From positions 1-38,992 of the forward strand of contig ONEW01000020.1 of NCBI GenBank assembly GCA_900316935.1: DNA of 38,992 nucleotides. The letters run 5' to 3'. The notes below the pieces were generated by a model. That model was not told the origin of the DNA. It was given only the letters and a program-made list of their open reading frames with translations, and searched no databases. Both the position numbers and the translations under genes were made by a program. The DNA comes from an uncultured Selenomonadales bacterium (lineage in GTDB: Bacteria; Bacillota; Negativicutes; Acidaminococcales; Acidaminococcaceae). Positions 23,463 to 31,216 of this stretch are shown here, piece by piece; the stretch's first letter is position 1, and each line of letters begins with the position of its first letter.

Positions 23463-25454
23463 TCAGGGTTCCTCCAGGTCGCTCAGGTACGCCCACCGCT
23501 CCATCATGGCGTCCTCTTTGCGCTGCGCCTCTTCCAGTTGTTTCGTCAGGCCGGCCAGCGTCCCGAAGTCTCCGCCGGCCTGTTCAATCTGCAGGTTCAG
23601 CATCTTCAGGACGGCCTCCTGCTCCGCAATTTCCTGTTCCAGGGCGTCGCGCTCCACCTTTTCACTGAAGGTGATTTTCCGCGGGCTGTCCGCCGCCGCT
23701 GCGGGTTCCCGTTCCCCGCCCTGGTCAGCCCGGCCTGGAGCGGCCTCCCGGGAGGCGTCCCGGCGGGGCGCCCCGGTCCGGGCAGGCGCTTCGTCCGGTG
23801 CCTGCCACAGGAAGCGGCCGTGCAGGTCCGGCTCCGTGCCGCGCACCGCGGCCTCGTAATCGCTGTAGCCGCCGGGATACTGGGTCAGGTGCCCGTCCGC
23901 CCCGACGGCGAAGATCTTCCGGGCAAACCGGTCCAGGAAATACCGGTCGTGGGACACGGCGATGACGGCGCCGGGGAAACTGTCCAGATACTCTTCCAGG
24001 ACGGACAGGGTCGGAATATCGAGGTCGTTCGTCGGTTCGTCCAGCAGCAGCACGTTCGGCGCCTCCATGAGGATGCGCAGCAGGAAGAGGCGCCGCTGCT
24101 CGCCGCCGCTGATGCTGCCTACCGGTACCCACTGCAGCTCCGGCGGGAACAGGAACCGTTCCAGCATCATGGCGGCGCTGATCCGCTCCCCGCCGGCCGT
24201 CACTACGTAGTCCCCGGCCTCACGGATATACTCCAGCACCCGCTGCTTCGGATCGGGAAATCCGCCCGTCTGGGAAAAATAGCCGATTCTGACGGTCCGG
24301 CCGCGTTTGATGGTGCCGCCGTCCGGGGCGCGCCGGCCGGCAATCATGTCCATGAGGGTCGTCTTTCCTGCCCCGTTGGGGCCCACGATGCCCACGCGGT
24401 CGTCGCGCAGCAGGATATAGCTGAAATCGCGGATGTAGTAATGGCCGCCGTACTGCGCGCTGACCCGGTCCAGTTCGATGACCGTCCGTCCCAGGCGCGA
24501 CGCGGCGGAGGAAATTTCCAGCCCGCGGGTCACGGCCTTCTCCCTGGCCGCGGCCTCAATCTCCTGGAAGCGTTCCACGCGGTCCTTCTTCTTCGTGCGG
24601 CGCGCCTCCGCCCCGCGCCGGATCCAGGCCAGTTCGTGGCGGTAGATGTTCTGCAGCCTGCGGTACGCCGCCGACTCCTGCCGGTGCCGTTCGGCCCGCT
24701 TCTCCAGGAAGCCCGTGTAGTTCGCCTGGTACAGGTACGCGCGGCCGTTGTCCAGCTCCAGCGTGCGGTTCACGACGCGGTCGAAAAAGTAGCGGTCGTG
24801 GGTGACCAGGAGCAGGGCGCCCTTGCGTTTCGCCAGTTCGCCTTCCAGCCAGGCCACGGTGGCACTGTCCATGTGGTTCGTCGGCTCGTCGAGGATCAGC
24901 AGGTCCGACGGGCGCACCAGCACCCCTGCCAGGGCGACGCGTTTGCGCTGCCCGACGGACAGCTCCCCGACGGGCCGGTCCATATCCGTGATGCCCAGGC
25001 GCGTCAGCACCGCCCGGGCCTCGCTCTCCAGCTGCCAGGCGAAATTGCGGTCCATTTCCTGCTGCACGGCGAGCAGGCGCCGCTGGACACCCTGGTCCCC
25101 GGGACGGGCCGCCGTTTCCTGCAGGGCCTTCTTGTAGCGGCGCAGCAGCACCATCATAGGCGAATCGCCCTGGAAGATCTGCTCCATGACCGTCGCCTGC
25201 GGATCGTAGGACGGATACTGCGGCAGGTACTCGATGACGCACCGCCCGTTCGGCGTAATCTTCCCCGGCACGCCCGTCTCCTCGTCGCGCCCGCCGTCCA
25301 ATCCGGCAATGTGGCGCAGCAGGGTGGATTTGCCCGTGCCGTTCACCCCGATGACCCCGATTTTGTCACCGGTACTGATATGGAAATGGACATCTTTGAA
25401 CAGGGTACGCGCACCATAGCTGTGCGCAAGCCCCTCAATGGTAAGAAGCAGCAT
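23463..25454 (-). CDS. ABC-F family ATPase (Uup-like)
   Basis: The 663-residue cytoplasmic protein has two ABC domains and no membrane segments. Walker A sites are GVNGTGKST (36-44) and GPNGAGKTT; signatures are LSVGQRKRVALAGVL and ISGGEQRRLFLLRIL; Walker B sites precede DEPTNHMD and DEPTNDLD. The inter-domain linker (about residues 245-310) is long and charged. A C-terminal coiled coil (about 600-660) marks the Uup branch, which acts at ribosomes or branched DNA rather than as a transporter. A Pro/Arg-rich, low-complexity stretch (about 545-590) joins domain two to the coil. A MATE gene follows in the operon. Resistance-type ribosome protection is possible but less likely given the coil. Confidence 0.92.
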   Translation of the reverse strand: MLLLTIEGLAHSYGARTLFKDVHFHISTGDKIGVIGVNGTGKSTLLRHIAGLDGGRDEETGVPGKITPNGRCVIEYLPQYPSYDPQATVMEQIFQGDSPMMVLLRRYKKALQETAARPGDQGVQRRLLAVQQEMDRNFAWQLESEARAVLTRLGITDMDRPVGELSVGQRKRVALAGVLVRPSDLLILDEPTNHMDSATVAWLEGELAKRKGALLLVTHDRYFFDRVVNRTLELDNGRAYLYQANYTGFLEKRAERHRQESAAYRRLQNIYRHELAWIRRGAEARRTKKKDRVERFQEIEAAAREKAVTRGLEISSAASRLGRTVIELDRVSAQYGGHYYIRDFSYILLRDDRVGIVGPNGAGKTTLMDMIAGRRAPDGGTIKRGRTVRIGYFSQTGGFPDPKQRVLEYIREAGDYVVTAGGERISAAMMLERFLFPPELQWVPVGSISGGEQRRLFLLRILMEAPNVLLLDEPTNDLDIPTLSVLEEYLDSFPGAVIAVSHDRYFLDRFARKIFAVGADGHLTQYPGGYSDYEAAVRGTEPDLHGRFLWQAPDEAPARTGAPRRDASREAAPGRADQGGEREPAAAADSPRKITFSEKVERDALEQEIAEQEAVLKMLNLQIEQAGGDFGTLAGLTKQLEEAQRKEDAMMERWAYLSDLEEP

Positions 25455-25526
25455 GTCTCTGACTCCGGAAATTCAGGTTTCGTCCGTGGCGATGCCGCGC
25501 GGCGCCGTCCGGACACGATATGTCTT

Positions 25527-25555
25527 ATTATACTATATTGGCGGAAAAGTGTAAA
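25527..25555 (-). promoter_or_regulatory. Promoter of the ABC-F/MATE operon
   Basis: TTTACA (25550-25555) and TATAAT (25527-25532) on the minus strand are 17 bases apart. The -35 overlaps the T run of the preceding terminator. Confidence 0.82.
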
Positions 25556-25583
25556 AAAAACGGCGGTCTGCTGAAAGACCGCC
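25553..25583 (-). terminator. Terminator of the OFA transporter gene
   Basis: GGCGGTCT pairs with AGACCGCC, followed on the minus strand by G and eight T. Confidence 0.88.
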
Positions 25584-25623
25584 TGGCAAGGCAACCGATG
25601 GAAGTGTCGTACCGGTCGATGCA

Positions 25624-26940
25624 TCATGCGTTCCCTTGTTCCCGCATCTTCTGCAGGATGACATGGTGCGAAGTGCGCCACTTCAGGACCAGGGCGATGA
25701 CGAGGTTCAGGACGAAGCACCCCGAGAAAAAGTACAGCGTCAGCGAATAGCTGCGCGTGTTTTCGTAAAGGACGGACAAGGCCAGGGGACCCATGATGCC
25801 GGCGATGCCCCACGCCGTGAGGATTTTGCCGTGGATGGCGCTCAGCTCCTTCGTGCTGAACAGGTCCGACAGATAGGCGGGCATGCAGGCGAAGCCGCCG
25901 CCGTAACAGGAAATGATGAGCAGCACCAGCACCTGGAACAGGAACCCGTCCGTCGTGGAAGACAGCGCATAGAACGCCCCGATCTCTATCAGGAAGAAGA
26001 GCACATAGACATTGCGCCGGCCAAGGTAATCGGACACGGTGGACCAGAGGATGCGGCCGCCGCCGTTGACGAGGCCGATGATGCCCACCATGGACGCCGC
26101 CTGGGCGGGCGTCATGCCGGCCACTTCCTGGCCCATGGGCGAAGCCACGGCCAGGAGGGCGATTCCGCAGGAAATGTTGATGAAGAAGATCCACCACAGG
26201 GCGTAGAAATGCCAGGTCTGCAAGGCTTCTCCGGCCGTGAAGGCGTCCACGCAGGGAAGCATCTTCCCCATTTTCGGATGGTCCGCCAGCTGGACGGCCA
26301 CGTCCTTCAGCTGGCCCAGTCTGCCGGCCTTGCGGTCCGGTCCCTCTTTCCCGGGGGACGCGGCCTGCAGGAATCTGTCCGGCGGGGGCGCCAGGTAGAG
26401 GGCGGAAGCGGAAATGATGACGAAGTAGGCGCAGCCCAGGATCAAAAAATTCGGAATCAGGCCCAGGGACGCCACGATGCGCTGCATGAGCGGGCCGGCG
26501 ATGAGGGCGGCGAAGCCGAAGCCCATGATGGCCAGGCCTGTGGCAAAGCCGCGGTGTTTCGGGAACCATTTCACGAGGGTGGATACGGGCGTAATGTACC
26601 CGATGCCGAGGCCGATCCCCCCGATGACACCGTAGAACAGGTAGAGCAGGACGAGGCTGTGCAGGTGCAGGGCCAGGGCGCTGCCGAGCATGCCCGTGCC
26701 GAAGAAGCACGCTGCCGCCAGGCCGCTTTTACGGGGTCCGTACTTTTCCACGCAGTCCCCCAGGAACCCGGCGGACAGGCCCAGGAACAGGATGGCGATG
26801 GAGAAGATCCACGTCACCTCTTTCTGGGAAAACCCCAGGGACGACATAATGGGGCGCGTCAGGACGCTCCAGGCATAGACGCTGCCGATGCAGATGTGGA
26901 TTCCGACGGCAGACAACGCAATGAGCCACTTGTTCTTCAT
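25624..26940 (-). CDS. OFA-family (oxalate/formate antiporter-type) MFS transporter
   Basis: The 438-residue major facilitator protein has twelve helices. The N-terminus (GIHICIGSVYAWSVLTRPI) and the WIFSIAILFLGLSAGFLGD segment are typical of the oxalate:formate antiporter family (TIGR00890-like, YhjX/OxlT relatives). The central loop (about 185-215) is charged. Substrates in the family are small monocarboxylates such as oxalate, formate or pyruvate; this one is unassigned. ATG 26940 follows AAAGGAGG. Upstream lies a ZTP-type riboswitch with an overlapping terminator, which argues for a substrate linked to one-carbon metabolism, formate being the obvious candidate. It is flanked by its own promoter and terminator, so it is monocistronic. 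Confidence 0.88.
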   Translation of the reverse strand: MKNKWLIALSAVGIHICIGSVYAWSVLTRPIMSSLGFSQKEVTWIFSIAILFLGLSAGFLGDCVEKYGPRKSGLAAACFFGTGMLGSALALHLHSLVLLYLFYGVIGGIGLGIGYITPVSTLVKWFPKHRGFATGLAIMGFGFAALIAGPLMQRIVASLGLIPNFLILGCAYFVIISASALYLAPPPDRFLQAASPGKEGPDRKAGRLGQLKDVAVQLADHPKMGKMLPCVDAFTAGEALQTWHFYALWWIFFINISCGIALLAVASPMGQEVAGMTPAQAASMVGIIGLVNGGGRILWSTVSDYLGRRNVYVLFFLIEIGAFYALSSTTDGFLFQVLVLLIISCYGGGFACMPAYLSDLFSTKELSAIHGKILTAWGIAGIMGPLALSVLYENTRSYSLTLYFFSGCFVLNLVIALVLKWRTSHHVILQKMREQGNA

Positions 26941-26971
26941 AGTGAGTCCTCCTTTTTTCTGCACCGGGCGG

Positions 26972-27013
26972 AAAAAAACGGCCGTCCGGGCATCACTTAT
27001 GCCCAGACGGCCG
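26972..27013 (-). terminator. Riboswitch-controlled terminator of the OFA gene
   Basis: CGGCCGTCTGGGCAT pairs with ATGCCCGGACGGCCG around a five-base loop, followed by seven T. The 5' arm is the same CCGTCTGGGC segment that forms the 3' part of the ZTP aptamer, so aptamer and terminator exclude each other. Confidence 0.88.
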
Positions 27014-27080
27014 GCTTATCCACTATGCTCCGGTCCACGTGGTTGATTCCACTGATCCGTCAGGTCCCGCAGCACGTCTA
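27001..27080 (-). promoter_or_regulatory. ZTP (pfl) riboswitch upstream of the OFA transporter
   Basis: Read on the minus strand, conserved elements of the ZTP/ZMP riboswitch appear in order: TGACGGA, a GTGG/CCAC hairpin (27039-27052), a GGAGC element, a short spacer, then GGCCGTCTGGGCA at the 3' end. ZTP riboswitches sense the purine intermediates ZMP/ZTP, which pile up when 10-formyl-tetrahydrofolate is short, and usually turn genes on by blocking a terminator. That layout is present here. The P1 helix is weak (TGCT/AGCA), which lowers certainty slightly. The usual targets are folate, serine/glycine and purine genes. Confidence 0.75.
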
Positions 27081-27096
27081 TTCAGTTTACAGTTTC

Positions 27097-27125
27097 ATAG
27101 TACCAGAAAAAGACGCATCTGTACA
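27097..27125 (-). promoter_or_regulatory. Promoter of the riboswitch-OFA transcript
   Basis: TGTACA (27120-27125) and TACTAT (27097-27102) on the minus strand are 17 bases apart, placing the RNA start about ten bases before the aptamer. Confidence 0.65.
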
Positions 27126-27181
27126 GGCCCGGTTCCTGAAATTTTTCAAGGCATCCGGTGTCCCGCTGCAATTCCCGTCCT

Positions 27182-27661
27182 TCACCAGTGGTACTTTTCG
27201 CCCCGGCTGATCTTGAACGCCCTGTAGATCTGCTCCGCCAACATCAGGCGGATCATCTGGTGCGTAAAGGTCAGCTGCGAGAAGGACCAGCGGAAATCGG
27301 CCCGCTCGCGCAGGGTCCCCGTATACCCGAAGGCCCCGCCGATGACGAAGGTGATGTGGCTCACGCCGTGGAGCGCCAGGTTGTCGAGGACGCCGGCCAG
27401 CTCCGGCGAGGTCAGCTGCCGGCCCTGCAGGTCGAGCAGGATGACGTAGGAATTGTCCGGAATGACCCTGAGCAGCCGTTCCGTCTCCTTTTCCAGCACC
27501 TGTTCCTTTTCCGCGTCCGACGGATCCTGGGGCATCTTTTCCTCATTGACGGAGACGATTTCGAATTTGCAGAAGGGCTGAAGCCGCTTGGCGTACTCCT
27601 CCACGCCGGCCGTCAGGTACTTTTCCTTCAGTCTGCCCACGCAGGCGATGGTGATACGCAT
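27182..27661 (-). CDS. rlmH: 23S rRNA (pseudouridine1915-N3)-methyltransferase
   Basis: RlmH is a SPOUT-class (alpha/beta-knot) enzyme that methylates pseudouridine 1915 in helix 69 of 23S rRNA on the 70S ribosome. The 159-residue product is of standard length, starts MRITIACVGRLKEKYL and ends with the family block FTHQMIRLMLAEQIYRAFKI followed by GEKYHW. The SAM-binding knot is seen in TFVIGGAFGY. It lies 24 nt after htrA, at the end of the deoC-walJ-htrA-rlmH operon; the HtrA-RlmH neighbourhood is widespread in Firmicutes. Confidence 0.96.
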   Translation of the reverse strand: MRITIACVGRLKEKYLTAGVEEYAKRLQPFCKFEIVSVNEEKMPQDPSDAEKEQVLEKETERLLRVIPDNSYVILLDLQGRQLTSPELAGVLDNLALHGVSHITFVIGGAFGYTGTLRERADFRWSFSQLTFTHQMIRLMLAEQIYRAFKISRGEKYHW

Positions 27662-27685
27662 ACAGGCGCCTCCTTTCCCAGGGTG

Positions 27686-28834
27686 TCAGCCGGGATATTC
27701 CTGCAGGGTGACGGACAAGGTGATTTCCTGTTCGTTGCGCAGGATGGTCACGGCCACGTTGTCCCCTGCCTTGTGTTTGTTGATCTCGTCCCGCAGATCC
27801 GCCACACTGGACATCTTCCTGCCGTCAAAGGCGAGGATGATGTCGCCTGTACGGGCGCCCGCCAAAGCCAGCGGTCCGTTCTGGGTAAGCTTCATGATGA
27901 GCAGGCCGCCCTTCAGGTCCGCGTCAAAACCGTAATGGTCGGCGATGGTCTTGTCGATCAGGGACGCCCCGACGTACGGATGGGCCACCTTGCCCTTTTC
28001 GGCCAGTTCCTTGATGATGGGTTTCACGGAATTGATGGGGATGGCGAAGCCGATGCCTTCGACATTGGAAACGGCAATCTTGGCGCTGTTGATGCCGATG
28101 ACCTTGCCGTCGGCATTGACCAGGGCGCCGCCGGAGTTGCCGGGGTTGATGGCCGCGTCGGTCTGGATCAGGTTGAATTTCCGTTCCCCGACCTGGACGG
28201 ACCGGTTCAAGGCAGAAATGACGCCCACGGTCACGCTCCCGCGGAATTCCAGGCCGAGGGGATTGCCGATGGCGATGGCCGGTTCCCCGACCTGGATGTC
28301 CGAGGAATCCCCGAATTCCGCCACGGGCAGGTTGTCCGCGTTGATCTTGACGACGGCCAGGTCCGTCGCCGGATCCGTGCCGAGGATCTTGCCGGAAACA
28401 CTCGTGCCGTCGGACAGGCTCACGACGATTTCCGACGCGCCTTCGACGACGTGGTTGTTCGTCACGATCAGGCCGGACTTGTCATAAATGACGCCGGAGC
28501 CTGTACCCCGTTCGGCCAGCTGCACCCGGTTGAAGAAATCGCGCACATAGGCCTTGTTCGTAATGCCGACCACCGCCGGGCCGACCGCCCGCGCCGCCTT
28601 CACGATAGGCGTGTTGCGCGCGCCGGACATGTCCTTTTCCTTTTCCTGGGCCGTCCTGGCCTGCTGCTGCTGTTCCGTCATCTGGGACTGCGCCGGCTGG
28701 GACGGCTGCTTGTTCTGGGCCGAACCGCAGCCGGTCACGGCCAGGGACAACAGGAGCACGAACGTCATCAGCAGGCCGGCCGCCTTTTTCGGCAGGGTCC
28801 GGCCCGTTTTTCCATCAAAACAAGGATGGTTCAT
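27686..28834 (-). CDS. htrA: HtrA/DegP-type serine protease, predicted lipoprotein
   Basis: The 382-residue envelope protease/chaperone has an N-terminal hydrophobic segment ending in a lipobox (VTGC, Cys36), so it is probably lipid-anchored; most Firmicute HtrA proteins have a transmembrane anchor instead. A Gln-rich linker (about 40-65) follows. The trypsin-like domain has H128 (TNNHVV), D158 (ATDLAVV) and S234 (PGNSGGAL), all intact. One PDZ domain occupies about residues 285-378 (GARTGDIILAFDGRKM). The start overlaps the 3' end of the upstream walJ-like gene by 20 bases, so translation is coupled. It likely degrades misfolded exported proteins. Confidence 0.94.
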   Translation of the reverse strand: MNHPCFDGKTGRTLPKKAAGLLMTFVLLLSLAVTGCGSAQNKQPSQPAQSQMTEQQQQARTAQEKEKDMSGARNTPIVKAARAVGPAVVGITNKAYVRDFFNRVQLAERGTGSGVIYDKSGLIVTNNHVVEGASEIVVSLSDGTSVSGKILGTDPATDLAVVKINADNLPVAEFGDSSDIQVGEPAIAIGNPLGLEFRGSVTVGVISALNRSVQVGERKFNLIQTDAAINPGNSGGALVNADGKVIGINSAKIAVSNVEGIGFAIPINSVKPIIKELAEKGKVAHPYVGASLIDKTIADHYGFDADLKGGLLIMKLTQNGPLALAGARTGDIILAFDGRKMSSVADLRDEINKHKAGDNVAVTILRNEQEITLSVTLQEYPG

Positions 28835-29639
28835 AGGTTATCCTCCATTCATCGTTCGCCGTCACCGCATCCTGCGAAGTGACGAAGAACTGTACATCCG
28901 AAGCAGGCCGCTGCTGCTTCACCAGGCCCTGCACCGTGGCAAGGGCCACTTGCGGCGTATTGTTTTCCTGGCTCAGGTGGGCCAGGAACACTTCGCGCGG
29001 CATATTGTCGAGCGAAGCGAGGAAATTCGCCGCGGCGTCATTGGCCAAATGGCCCCGGGCGCTCAGAATCCGTTTCTTCAAAGGCAGGGGATACGGGCCG
29101 TTCTTCAGCATCACCGTATCGTGATTGCTTTCCAGCACCAGGACTTCCGCCCCGTCGAGGGACCGGCGCGCCTGGTCGCCCACATAGCCCGTGTCGGTCA
29201 AGTACCCGAACCGGTGGTCCCCCAGGTGGAACACATACCCGGACGGCTGCAGCGCATCGTGCGAAGTAGGGAAACTTTCGACGCGCAGCCCGTGGAAGAC
29301 GGCGCTCTCCCCGGGATTGAGGATTTCCTCCCCCCCGCGGGAAAAGTCCGTGCGGCACGTCGTGCCGGCCCCTTTCCAGGTGCCCCGGCTTGCAAAAACC
29401 GGTATATCATACTGCTTGCAGAAGGTCGGCAGCCCCCGCACATGATCGATATGCTCATGGGTCACGAAGACGGCCGTCAGCTCCTCCATGGGGACGTGCA
29501 GGCCCTGCAGGGCCTGTTTCACACGCGTGCAGGAGATCCCCATATCGATGAGGAACGAGCCGGACGCACAACGCACCAGGGTGGCATTGCCTTTGCTGCC
29601 GCTGGCCAGCACCGCTACCTGGAACACACTGGGCGTCAT
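28815..29639 (-). CDS. Metallo-beta-lactamase-fold hydrolase (WalJ/YycJ-like)
   Basis: The 274-residue cytoplasmic protein has the metal motif HEHIDH (about residues 61-66), an N-terminal [12 protein letters not shown] strand typical of YycJ, and late metal ligands in SNHD and at SARGHLAND. YycJ/WalJ proteins lie near the WalRK system in Bacillus and are linked to DNA replication and cell-wall coordination as exonuclease-type enzymes; here no WalRK genes are visible. The start at 29639 overlaps the deoC stop as ATGA, and its 3' end overlaps htrA by 20 bases, so all three are tightly coupled. Confidence 0.88.
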   Translation of the reverse strand: MTPSVFQVAVLASGSKGNATLVRCASGSFLIDMGISCTRVKQALQGLHVPMEELTAVFVTHEHIDHVRGLPTFCKQYDIPVFASRGTWKGAGTTCRTDFSRGGEEILNPGESAVFHGLRVESFPTSHDALQPSGYVFHLGDHRFGYLTDTGYVGDQARRSLDGAEVLVLESNHDTVMLKNGPYPLPLKKRILSARGHLANDAAANFLASLDNMPREVFLAHLSQENNTPQVALATVQGLVKQQRPASDVQFFVTSQDAVTANDEWRITYEPSLF

Positions 29640-30310
29640 GCCCGGCCTGCCTTGGCGCCGGCTTCGTCTTCCGCGGCCAGTGCCGCACCGGCACTGCAGC
29701 CGATACGCACAGCGCCGGCAGCCAGCATGGCCCGCGCGGCTTCCAGCGTACGGATGCCGCCGGACGCCTTCACCTGCAGCCCCAGCGGACCGGCCTCCTT
29801 CGCCATCAGGGCCACATCTTCCACCGTGGCGCCGCCCTTGCTGAAGCCCGTGCTCGTCTTGACGAATTTCGCTCCCGCTTTGGCGGCCAGACGGCAGGCC
29901 CGCACCTTTTCTTCCTCCGTCAGCAGGCACGTTTCGAGAATGACTTTTACGCCGGCCGGCGAAGCCGCCATGACGACTTCGCGGATATCTTCCACCACAT
30001 AGGCGTCGTTGCGGTCCTTCAGGGCCCCCACGTTGAGGACCATGTCCACCTCGTCCGCCCCGTTTTCCACGGCGCGGCGGGCTGCCAGCCCCTTCACGAA
30101 GCTTTCGTCCTGCCCCAGGGGGAACCCGACGACCGTCACGACTTTCACGTCCGTCCCCGTCAGCAGCCGCGCCGCCAGGGACACGTAGCAGGGGTTGACG
30201 CAGACGCCCAGCAGATGATGTTCTTCCGCTTCCGCACAGAGTTGTTCAATATCCCGGACCTGTGCTTCCGGTTTGAGCAGCGTATGCTCGATATGTTCGC
30301 GCAATGCCAT
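29636..30310 (-). CDS. deoC: Deoxyribose-phosphate aldolase
   Basis: DeoC splits 2-deoxyribose-5-phosphate into glyceraldehyde-3-phosphate and acetaldehyde in deoxynucleoside breakdown. The 224-residue protein has the class I aldolase marks: LETCLLT, the Schiff-base lysine in FVKTSTGF, and the second lysine in [19 protein letters not shown] is also present. ATG 30310 is preferred over TTG 30316 for its spacing from GGAGG. It is first in the operon, with TATAAT at 30349-30354. A low-complexity Ala/Glu tail ([16 protein letters not shown]) ends the protein. No other nucleoside genes are near. Confidence 0.95.
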   Translation of the reverse strand: MALREHIEHTLLKPEAQVRDIEQLCAEAEEHHLLGVCVNPCYVSLAARLLTGTDVKVVTVVGFPLGQDESFVKGLAARRAVENGADEVDMVLNVGALKDRNDAYVVEDIREVVMAASPAGVKVILETCLLTEEEKVRACRLAAKAGAKFVKTSTGFSKGGATVEDVALMAKEAGPLGLQVKASGGIRTLEAARAMLAAGAVRIGCSAGAALAAEDEAGAKAGRA

Positions 30311-30348
30311 GGACAATGCCTCCTAACAGGTTCTTTCCGTATATGGAC

Positions 30349-30354
30349 ATTATA
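30349..30354 (-). promoter_or_regulatory. -10 element of the deoC operon
   Basis: TATAAT on the minus strand lies about 40 bases before the deoC start. No convincing -35 is found; a TTGACT lies only four bases upstream and cannot serve. Confidence 0.55.
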
Positions 30355-30432
30355 TCAAAGTCAACCCATTTTGGCAGGACCGGCCGCCACATTTCACGCA
30401 AATTTCACGGCGGCCGTCCCGTTCCCGCACAC

Positions 30433-30467
30433 GAAAAAAGCACCTTCCCCGAAGAAAGGCGCTTTTT
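30433..30467. terminator. Terminator of perR, also usable from the other side
   Basis: GCGCCTT pairs with AAGGTGC (one G-U) and is followed on the minus strand by six T. The plus strand also ends in five T. Confidence 0.75.
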
Positions 30468-30502
30468 CATTCCCTGAACAGGCCGGTCTGCGTCCGTGCG
30501 GA

Positions 30503-30931
30503 TCAATTCGCCGATTTTTTACGGCACTCCGGGCAAATCCCGAAGAAATAGGCTTCTTCGCTCTTGATCTCATAGCCGCTTTCCTTTTCCGCCTTGTCGA
30601 CAAAAGCCGAAGCATCCATACGGAGATCATCCACACGGCCGCAGCGTATGCATTGAATATGCTGGTGATTGCTGATGTCCGCATCATAACGGAAGCTTTC
30701 CTCCCCCGTATTCAATACTTTGACCAGGTTCAAGCGGTTCAGGATTTCGATGCTCTTATACACCGTGGCAAAGCTCATGCTCGGGAACTGGGGCTGTAAA
30801 GCCCGGTAAAGCATCTCGGCATTGGGGTGGCTTTTGGTGTGGGCAAGACAATCGTAGACCGCAAGACGCTGAGGCGTCACTTTGTAGCCGTTATCTCTTA
30901 ATATCTTGGCTACTTCCATACCACTAAACAT
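30503..30931 (-). CDS. perR: Peroxide-responsive repressor PerR (Fur family)
   Basis: The 142-residue Fur-family repressor has an N-terminal winged helix (VTPQRLAVYDCL, FATVYKSIEIL) and a C-terminal dimer domain. The structural zinc site has two CX2C pairs (C94/C97 and C133/C136). The five regulatory metal ligands of B. subtilis PerR (H37, D85, H91, H93, D104) have exact counterparts at H35, D83, H89, H91 and D102; Asp at the last position is the PerR rather than Fur type. ATG 30931 is chosen because AAAAGGAGG lies five bases upstream. The promoter holds a palindrome between -35 and -10, consistent with autorepression. Confidence 0.82.
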   Translation of the reverse strand: MFSGMEVAKILRDNGYKVTPQRLAVYDCLAHTKSHPNAEMLYRALQPQFPSMSFATVYKSIEILNRLNLVKVLNTGEESFRYDADISNHQHIQCIRCGRVDDLRMDASAFVDKAEKESGYEIKSEEAYFFGICPECRKKSAN

Positions 30932-31025
30932 ACCTGCCTCCTTTTCCGGCAGAACCTTTGGAACGTGCACTTCCATAAAATCCATCGCTCCAGCAACCCC
31001 CCTACGGTTTCCATCTGCCGTATTT

Positions 31026-31054
31026 ATTATATTTCCTTTAGTACTAAAAGTAAA
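31026..31054 (-). promoter_or_regulatory. perR promoter with operator-like palindrome in the spacer
   Basis: TTTACT (31049-31054) and TATAAT (31026-31031) on the minus strand are 17 bases apart. The spacer contains the perfect palindrome TTTAGTACTAAA (31037-31048), placed to block RNA polymerase. It differs from the B. subtilis PerR box (TTATAATnATTATAA) but is of Fur-family size and AT content. Confidence 0.7.
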
Positions 31055-31155
31055 TAGCATTTTTAATTTTAAATGATTTTTCTTGGAAAATATTTATTAT
31101 AACCTGCAGGGATACGATGCATTTCCCCTCCCCGCCAGCAGCCAACCCGGTGTGG

Positions 31156-31161
31156 TATAAT
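31156..31161 (+). promoter_or_regulatory. -10 element of tex
   Basis: TATAAT about 56 bases before the tex start; no clear -35. Confidence 0.5.
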
Positions 31162-31181
31162 GAGGACAGCCTGGCTTGCAG

Positions 31182-31206
31182 AAAGGAGGAGCCGCAGTCC
31201 TGCGGC
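31182..31206 (+). promoter_or_regulatory. tex ribosome binding site followed by a hairpin
   Basis: AAAGGAGG (31182-31189) lies 27 bases before ATG 31217. A hairpin GCCGCA/TGCGGC (31191-31206, four-base loop) sits between them. Folding would shorten the effective spacing to about eleven bases. No ATG, GTG or TTG in frame lies closer to the SD. Confidence 0.6.
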
Positions 31207-31216
31207 GCACAAAACC

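Noticed and set aside
23538..25574. 678-codon plus-strand open frame opposite the ABC-F gene
   Set aside because: Antisense shadow; no SD and no recognisable domains.
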